DNA from: Spirometra erinaceieuropaei
Taxonomy: Eukaryota; Platyhelminthes; Cestoda; Diphyllobothriidea; Diphyllobothriidae
DNA: 64,000 nt
Assembly: GCA_902702965.1 (NCBI GenBank)
Contig: CACRXP010000675.1
Coordinates: forward strand, 177,334-241,333
Direction: 5' to 3'
The position numbers and the translations under genes were made by a program. The notes under the pieces are model-generated. The model had not been told where the DNA came from and ran no database searches. It saw nothing but the letters and a program-made list of their open reading frames with translations. Shown here piece by piece: positions 57,501 to 64,000 of this stretch. Each line of letters begins with the position of its first letter. Positions within the stretch are counted from its first letter, which is position 1.

Positions 57501-60500
57501 GAATACCCATGCTCTTGCAAACACCCCAACAACCAACCGAGCAAAGAAGTGTTCAACTATAATCATACGAGAACAGGCCCGTTTTAGATACACGTTGTTG
57601 CAATCAACCGGATCCAGTTTCTTGGAACAAGGATAGCCGAATGGGAACATACAGATTGCATTTTCTTTTGAACCATCACCCACGGAGAAGAGCGTCTAAA
57701 TGTTGGACTCGCATTCGCCATAAGGACGACATTGTCACATATTAAATCAACAATCGCTTCAATGAGGCTCCCACTTCGTCGGGTGGATTTTGCCGCCATT
57801 ACTAGGGCCTTTTCCCATTTACTTAAACTACCAAAGACGACGCGTGGAAGGATTACAATTATGTTCTAGACATCCTCCTTCAGTCTTTGCTGAATGTGGA
57901 TAAACTGGGTAGGCACGAACCAGACCACTTGTGAAGGTGTGCCCTCGTTCACGGAGTAGACCACTGCAAATTAGATGAATTCATTCTGCTGGTGACTTGT
58001 GCTGGACCCATTCCCAACACCAGCTTACAGCGATATGGAGGGACAACGATATGGATTTACCCTCAATCGCGTCAGTGGCAACGTTGGACTGCAAACCCGT
58101 CAGGAAGCGAGGTCGCTGTGAGGTGCTCGTGATAAAAGCGATGGGTAGTGCTGAACACTGAGCCAACCGCCGCCGCCGCCGCCGCCGCCAATTACTCGTC
58201 TTGAAGACGGGTTAGGACCTCGGCCAATGAGATAACGCCAACGACACCGACCACAACACCAAACATGACCGAACGCAGAGCAGAGCTCTCCGGCTAAAGG
58301 AACACCAGACTGAAAAAATTCAGGAGACCTCAAGCAGGACTAGGAGTGACTGCTGGGTACCATTTACGCCGCGGACGCTGAGGTCGTCGGATTTGTATGT
58401 CTAAGACATCAGAACTGGTTCGATGACAGCGACAGGAATACACAGCGAATGATCTCCAAAATGAAAATCCACAGAATCCTCGGGACCAAAAATACGAGTA
58501 AAAATAAAGTCATACTCTTGCAGCGCCACCAAGTGCAGTAGATGTTGAGGAAGGTGAAAACTAACTGGTCAGCTGGCAATGAAAATTAACTACGTGGGAA
58601 AATAATTCTGGTGCAACAAAGATCTTCCTTGCATTCGCCAATGTAGTTTGTGTCGCTTAGCCAAACAAAATTGCGTCGTTAACCCACTGGTTACATGTAG
58701 TGCAGAGGTTGCGACTGTCGTTCGCCTAGCGGTGGAATTCAATCCTTGAGTCAACTATTTTCATTACCCCATGTCACTTTGTTTCGTCTTGCGATTTCGA
58801 AAGATGTCATACCGGGTTTCGGCTTAAAATACTGTCCTGGACAATTCATTACCGCTAGTTAACATGAACTGCAGTCCTTTGGAAGAACATTCCCGATTAC
58901 TGACCATTCTGAGAAAATCATTTTATGAATATACCCCAAATTATTTAAGTGGTCTGTCGAATCGGATACAGTGATACTATACTCATCCCACACAGTTTAT
59001 AACTAACCTTTTGAAATCACATGAGTTTATAAATGCACCTCTTAATGTGACTGAATAAAAGTCCTTGTGGCATCTGTTATAAGTAGGTGAATCACATGAC
59101 AGGCAGCTGGGTGGACTAGTGAGATGTCCAGTTAATTTCATACACCCCACCTAATATGGTGCATAACTACGCAAAAAATAATAGGCGAATGTCGGAGGGT
59201 TTATAAGGAATTAAAATTTATAAAAACAGCCGTAAAACACATGGTTCTTGCCTCAAGGATTTTCACTTTTCGCGCGGGCTTCTGGAACACAGCTGCCGTT
59301 AGAAATAGGCGAGTCACGTGATAGGCAGCTGAATGGACCTGACGTAAAATGTCCCTAATTTTATTCGGACTGGGTAGAGACAGTTTGCGTAGGCAGAAAA
59401 AAGCATCAGATTGTTACACCTTCCAAAGCCCAGAGATAACTCCTTCAATTTTCACTTGCAATTCGACCTTTTACAGTCAGCTGGCTGTCCTTCACACATC
59501 AGCTGCCTTCACGTTACACTGCAGATCACATGCCTCCCTCCAGAAACCATCCAATTTTTAATGCACACATACTTTCCATTTCACAGACGTCGCCTATTTC
59601 TACAGAGCAACGTTCTATTCCTATCGTCTATGAATAGAACCGGAAAGCCAAATCCCACCACCATGCTTTTATCCTATGTTTCAGACACAAAGCACTGGGG
59701 GAATGAAAAGGCTCATCTTTAGCAGGAAGGAGACCCAGAACGGACAGTAAATTGATCACAAGCAAGTAAAAGGAAATGAGGGACTCGATTCGGAAGAAAA
59801 CGAGGGACACAGGAAAGGGAAAATAAAAGGAACGTAGAGGATAACGAAAAAGGGGGGATGTAAGGGAGGTAGAGCAAATGAGAAAAAAATGGCAAGCAGA
59901 AAGAAAGGAGAAAGAAACTGAAAAGAGGGGACTACTGCTGAGTCTTAGGAGCGAAGTCGCCTATAGAGCCTTTGGTCTGTGGATGAAAATAGGGATGGAA
60001 TGCACTGTCCGGAGGCTCTTGGGGTTTCCTTCATTCGTCTCCCATCCCTTTAATTTTTCCGATTTTCCCATTGGCTGGTGTGAATGCGTTTCACTCCCGG
60101 CCGCCGGCTGAAATAGGGTATGCACCTATTTGGCTGGGTAAGAGGTTGTTCTGTGAGCTGTTGCCAGATGATACTGTTCTCCATGGGTGCCGAAGATGAC
60201 TCTTCCCTCTTCAATGTCCATCTGCCCAGCTAAGTCAGCAAGCGTGTCAGCAAAGTAACCATGGCCCTATCAGTCCCGACGACTGGCAATAAAGGAGAAA
60301 TGACTGTCTGCATAATGCTATACCAAACGGTGCTGGTGCAACTCTTCATATAATAATGTCGCCTAATCGTTATGCATTGTAAAATGGACGAGCAAGTATT
60401 CCTATAAACAACTGGGGGGAATTGGTAGGCATTTTGCTGATTTATTATACGGGTCTGATACTTTGATTTTGATGAATAAAAAATACGAGGCATAGCATAA

Positions 60501-62427
60501 CAAGGCAAATACAAGATAATAAACCTTCGACACCCTCTATTCGCATATTTTCCCAAGGTTTAAAAAGGCTTTTTTCATTCAAAGACCTGTGGGCTTCCGC
60601 TTTCGACTGAATAACGCTGATTTTTAGAAGTGGTTTACGTTGTGTTTGGACACACAATAATAACGTCAAGCGACTTTAACCTGTTTTACAGATCGCTATT
60701 TTCTAGGCCCAATAGGATATTTTTGAAGTGTGATTTATATTTAGTATAAAATCTGTCGAGATGGTATGTTCGATAACGCGACGTTTCAGAAGTCAGGGAA
60801 GACAGATTGGATTGGATCAGCATTAACCGAGAGAAGGTACATACCAGAAGTCCACTTTTTCGGCTATTTGGTCTAACGCCTAAGTCAGCCTGAAGATACG
60901 ACCCAAACCGTCATATTCACACCATAAACCATAAACCATTAATTATAGAGTACAGTAATTGCCCCTACCAACAACTGAGTATAGATTCCGAAGGCATCAA
61001 TGTACTCGCAGACATTCAAGGGATATCTGGAGGCCCATGACTTCCATCAAAGGCAGAAGGAACACAGTAATTTTGAGGAAAAAATTCCATTCATACACGA
61101 AAAGGCCACGTCCATGGTTGTGTCTGCTTGCCATATCTCGGTGTTTCAGTCACTGACCAGCCTTCCTATATGTGGCACCATAACATCTTTACTAACAAAT
61201 TAAAAAAGTCCTGTTTGCTCTGGACAAACAAATTTTGAGTAATCTGAAAGAAAACGTTTTGACCAGTGACCTTGCATATTTTTATAAAAAATCTACGTAG
61301 GATTTGACAGTTGGCCTAGTTGTGTGTGGGCAAATAATTCTCCAAACGGTCTGCATAGTTTGCAGAACACTCTGTTTTACCAAGCATCCGAGCTTTCGCA
61401 GGCATAAAAAAGACTGCCACTGAAGCAGAAGGAGCAAGCTGCCTTCAAAAAACTACTTCTGCTGTTCGTTCTCCACAGACGTCATCATCGGTCTCTGTGG
61501 CGATTTTTCCGTCCTTCTTTCTAGGCTCAAAGTATGCTAGGGTAGATGGTAAACTTGACACTCAGTAGACCTCCACCGGTAACCCATCACAAGCAAACGA
61601 AAAGATCTCAAGTTGAATTTACTGCTGTCCGTGTTCTTCTTAATGCAAAATGAACAGGATTGTGAAAAAAAGACAAATTGGGAAATTATTATTGCTATAT
61701 TACAAGAAACGGTTTCCCACTGTTGAACTAGTTAACAGAAGAAACAGCCCCACGAAAACTTACCGTCGTCGCATATTTTCCACAGCGCGTCAAACCGGGC
61801 GGCTTCTAAAGTTATTTCGTCTGGTAGGCCACGACTAAAGCTGTTGCCTGACAGGGATTTAAATTTTCTTGTTAATGCCCACAGCTAAATTAAGGTCCAC
61901 ATGCTCCTGGTTTTATCGGTCATCGATTCTCTCACTTTTCGTCTTCGTAAGGACGCCCAAGTTCTCGTCCACAAGCCAGAGGGTCAAGCGCGCTTGCGTC
62001 GGAAGCGTTGACTAAAGAAAGTATCACCGTCAAAAAGGAGAGTGAGGTAGCGTCTCCGTCGGCATTCGCACAAAAAGGCTCAATCAGGAGTCCGTTTATT
62101 TGCGCCTTGCAGTCTGCTGGGACACAAATAGACGGGCTACGATTTGAGACAGTGAAGATAGTTAGTTAAGTGGATTACATAAGTGTGGAAGGCCGAGCAA
62201 ATGGTGCCATCGTTGATAAAAGTTGGAGAGGTCAGTATGGCAAAGATTATTTTTATTTCTACTTGAGCTAATTAACACTCTCGTGCAAAACTAAGTTGTG
62301 GTAACCACGCTGATGATTCATGGCTGGGTGAGAAGAGCACACCTACTTATAGGCGCAAATGTCAGGCTTCCGCCTAGGCACGGACAAGACACACCTATTT
62401 ATCGTCGCCTCCTCTGTTCGCTTCTCG
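57501..62427. other. No supported gene
   Basis: Frames up to 108 codons without recognised motifs. A (GCC)n run lies at 58167-58189, and purine-rich text at 59800-59935. Confidence 0.5.
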
Positions 62428-63840
62428 ACCGGGTTCCCAACCTTTTCATGTTCGGCCCCCCCTAAAATATTTTTAACATTTTCTCGCAACCCCCAAAACA
62501 GTTTCCAAAATAACGAAAACAAAGTTGTGTGATCAGATTTCAATAATAAACAAGAAATTAGGGACTCTCTTGTTGCTGTTAGGAGTTTTTTTTCAAATCA
62601 CGACACTTTGTCGCCAGTAGTGATTCGCATGTCTGCTTTTGCATCCAAGCGGATTCTGAATTATGTTTTGATTGACAAAAGGATACTAAATCCAGACTCG
62701 CACAGGTATTTCATCGCAAACGGGATGATCACTCCTAGTGCCTTTCCACTGAGTTTTTGAACATATCCGTTGCCGAACACTAATATTGACCCAAAGTATT
62801 ATTTTCACACTGTATTTCAACAATAAGCGTGCACTGTTCTAAAATAACTTCCCTCATTTCTTCATCCTCCGACGCATTATACAAATTGAAAAAGTATGAG
62901 CTTGTAATACACGTTTCCGAAATCTTCTTAGCTCTTCTTTAAAATATTTCTCAAATGGCTTTGATAATCTTTTCAAATATTCCACAATTTATTCGCATAC
63001 ACTTAGAATTAGAGACTTATTGTTATCAACCATTTCTTTTTGTGATGGAGAGCTAGAAAGATCCCGCTTTCTAACTCGTCGACACAAAAGTTGCAATTTT
63101 CCTTGGAAATCATCTATCTACGCACAGCATGTAAATATTTATACTTTTTTCTCTTCGACGGATACATTCAGGTCATTCGGGAGAATGAAAATATCACGCA
63201 GGTAGGATAATACTTGGTTTAATTCTTATAATTCCATTTCTCAAGTCAGAGCATAGTCTCGTCCCCATAGAAATGCTTCGATTTCTTCTCGCAGTTCAAA
63301 AAAGTGCGTCCAAGCATTCGCACATGACAGTCAGCAGACTTCCGTATGGAAAACCAAAATCGAATGTTAAATTCCGAATTCTTCGCAAAACAACTTAAAG
63401 AGGCGGTGGTTTAGAGGACGACCTCTAATCCAGTTGATGGTATTTAATAAAGTGTCAAGGAGTTTTTTCATCTTTGGAAGTAATGTTTTTGATGTCAGAG
63501 CATGTCGTTGAAAAAAAAGAGTGGGTACCTTGTAAGTGCCCAACACCTCGTTTCATCAGCGCAAAAAAGCCTGATTTACTTCCTAATGTAGTAGGAGCAC
63601 CATCGGTACACACAGAGCCAATAATTTGGTTAACCAAGTTACGCTTTAAAGGAAGTTCTTCGCGTAATGACAGTCGTCTTTTTAGTTTGTTGTTGTTTTT
63701 ATATCCTCACAGAACAGGAAGTCTTCCATTATGGCGCTATCATGGACATACCTCATCAATGCAAAGGACTGACTGCAATCTGCAGCATCAGTTGTTTTAT
63801 CCAGCTGGAGATTCATAATCCACTGTTACGGGAAGGGAGC
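62428..63840 (-). mobile_element. hAT transposon relic (ZBED/SCAND3-like transposase)
   Basis: Minus-strand fragments follow the hAT transposase order. They begin with 'MNLQLDKTTDAADCSQSFAL', 'MRYVHDSAIMEDFLFCEDIK' and 'GSVCTDGAPTTLGSKSGFFA' (catalytic aspartate region). 'LNTINWIRGRPLNHRLFKLF', 'FELREEIEAFLWGRDYAL' and 'YLRDIFILPNDLNVSVEE' come next. Near 62600-62740 the dimerisation motif 'PFAMKYLCESGFSILLSIKT' appears. At 62428-62455 the sequence CCGGGTTCCCAACCTTTTC resembles a hAT terminal inverted repeat. Stops and frameshifts are frequent. The 5' end and zinc finger would lie beyond the microsatellite at the window edge. Confidence 0.85.
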
Positions 63841-63852
63841 GGAATGATCATG

Positions 63853-64000
<148 letters not shown>

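Overview
The window is eukaryotic, repeat-dominated and gene-poor. It looks like a draft assembly: there are two runs of N (24486-25160 and 44476-45227). I found no host gene I can support. What can be recognised is an unusually dense, layered set of transposable elements. The mix is APE-type LINEs, Penelope-like elements (PLEs) with GIY-YIG endonuclease, tRNA-derived SINEs, a Helitron, and Merlin-, hAT- and Tc1/mariner-type DNA transposons. Together with close resemblance to flatworm LINE and PLE proteins as I remember them, this suggests a platyhelminth, perhaps a diphyllobothriid-type tapeworm. The organism call is inference only; no database search was possible.

Layout. 1-4133 is a nearly full-length LINE (LINE-A: ORF1, endonuclease, reverse transcriptase, ACTG-repeat tail). 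It is followed by a composite SINE/foldback repeat (4134-4551) and a GIY-YIG fragment of a third PLE lineage (4774-5110). 8529-11633 is a Helitron with both ends visible. 12985-13480 is a Tc1/mariner relic and 14995-15700 a diverged PLE-1 relic. 18300-21010 is LINE-B (reverse transcriptase plus zinc-finger tail), split by a PLE-2 insertion (18888-20007) with an 11-bp target duplication. 22250-23760 is LINE-C.

28992-31705 is the best-preserved element, PLE-1. It has a 576-codon open frame with reverse transcriptase and GIY-YIG domains, fused head-to-head to an inverted copy of its own 3' part. The whole unit lies inside a SINE and is bounded by one perfect 14-bp target duplication. A second, 5'-truncated PLE-1 copy (39301-40806) is itself interrupted by a Ser-tRNA-like SINE insertion with a 12-bp duplication. 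49411-50375 is a long foldback element flanked by TA. 51590-52362 is a Merlin-type deletion derivative with perfect 26-bp inverted ends. 54001-55775 is an inverted pair of PLE-2 copies. 62428-63840 is a hAT (ZBED-like) relic, and the window ends in a (CGA)n microsatellite.

The most interesting layer is at the RNA level. The PLE-1 tails carry hammerhead-ribozyme cores with very short, palindromic stem III in three copies, two of them in opposite orientation within one insertion. PLE-2 tails carry a second, distinct hammerhead-like motif in five places, each next to a TTC-rich tail that in one case has grown into a (GAA)n microsatellite. Two PLE insertions and one SINE insertion contain inverted 3' ends, and for PLE-1 and the SINE a single target duplication surrounds the inverted unit. 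This points to inversion during one reverse-transcription event.
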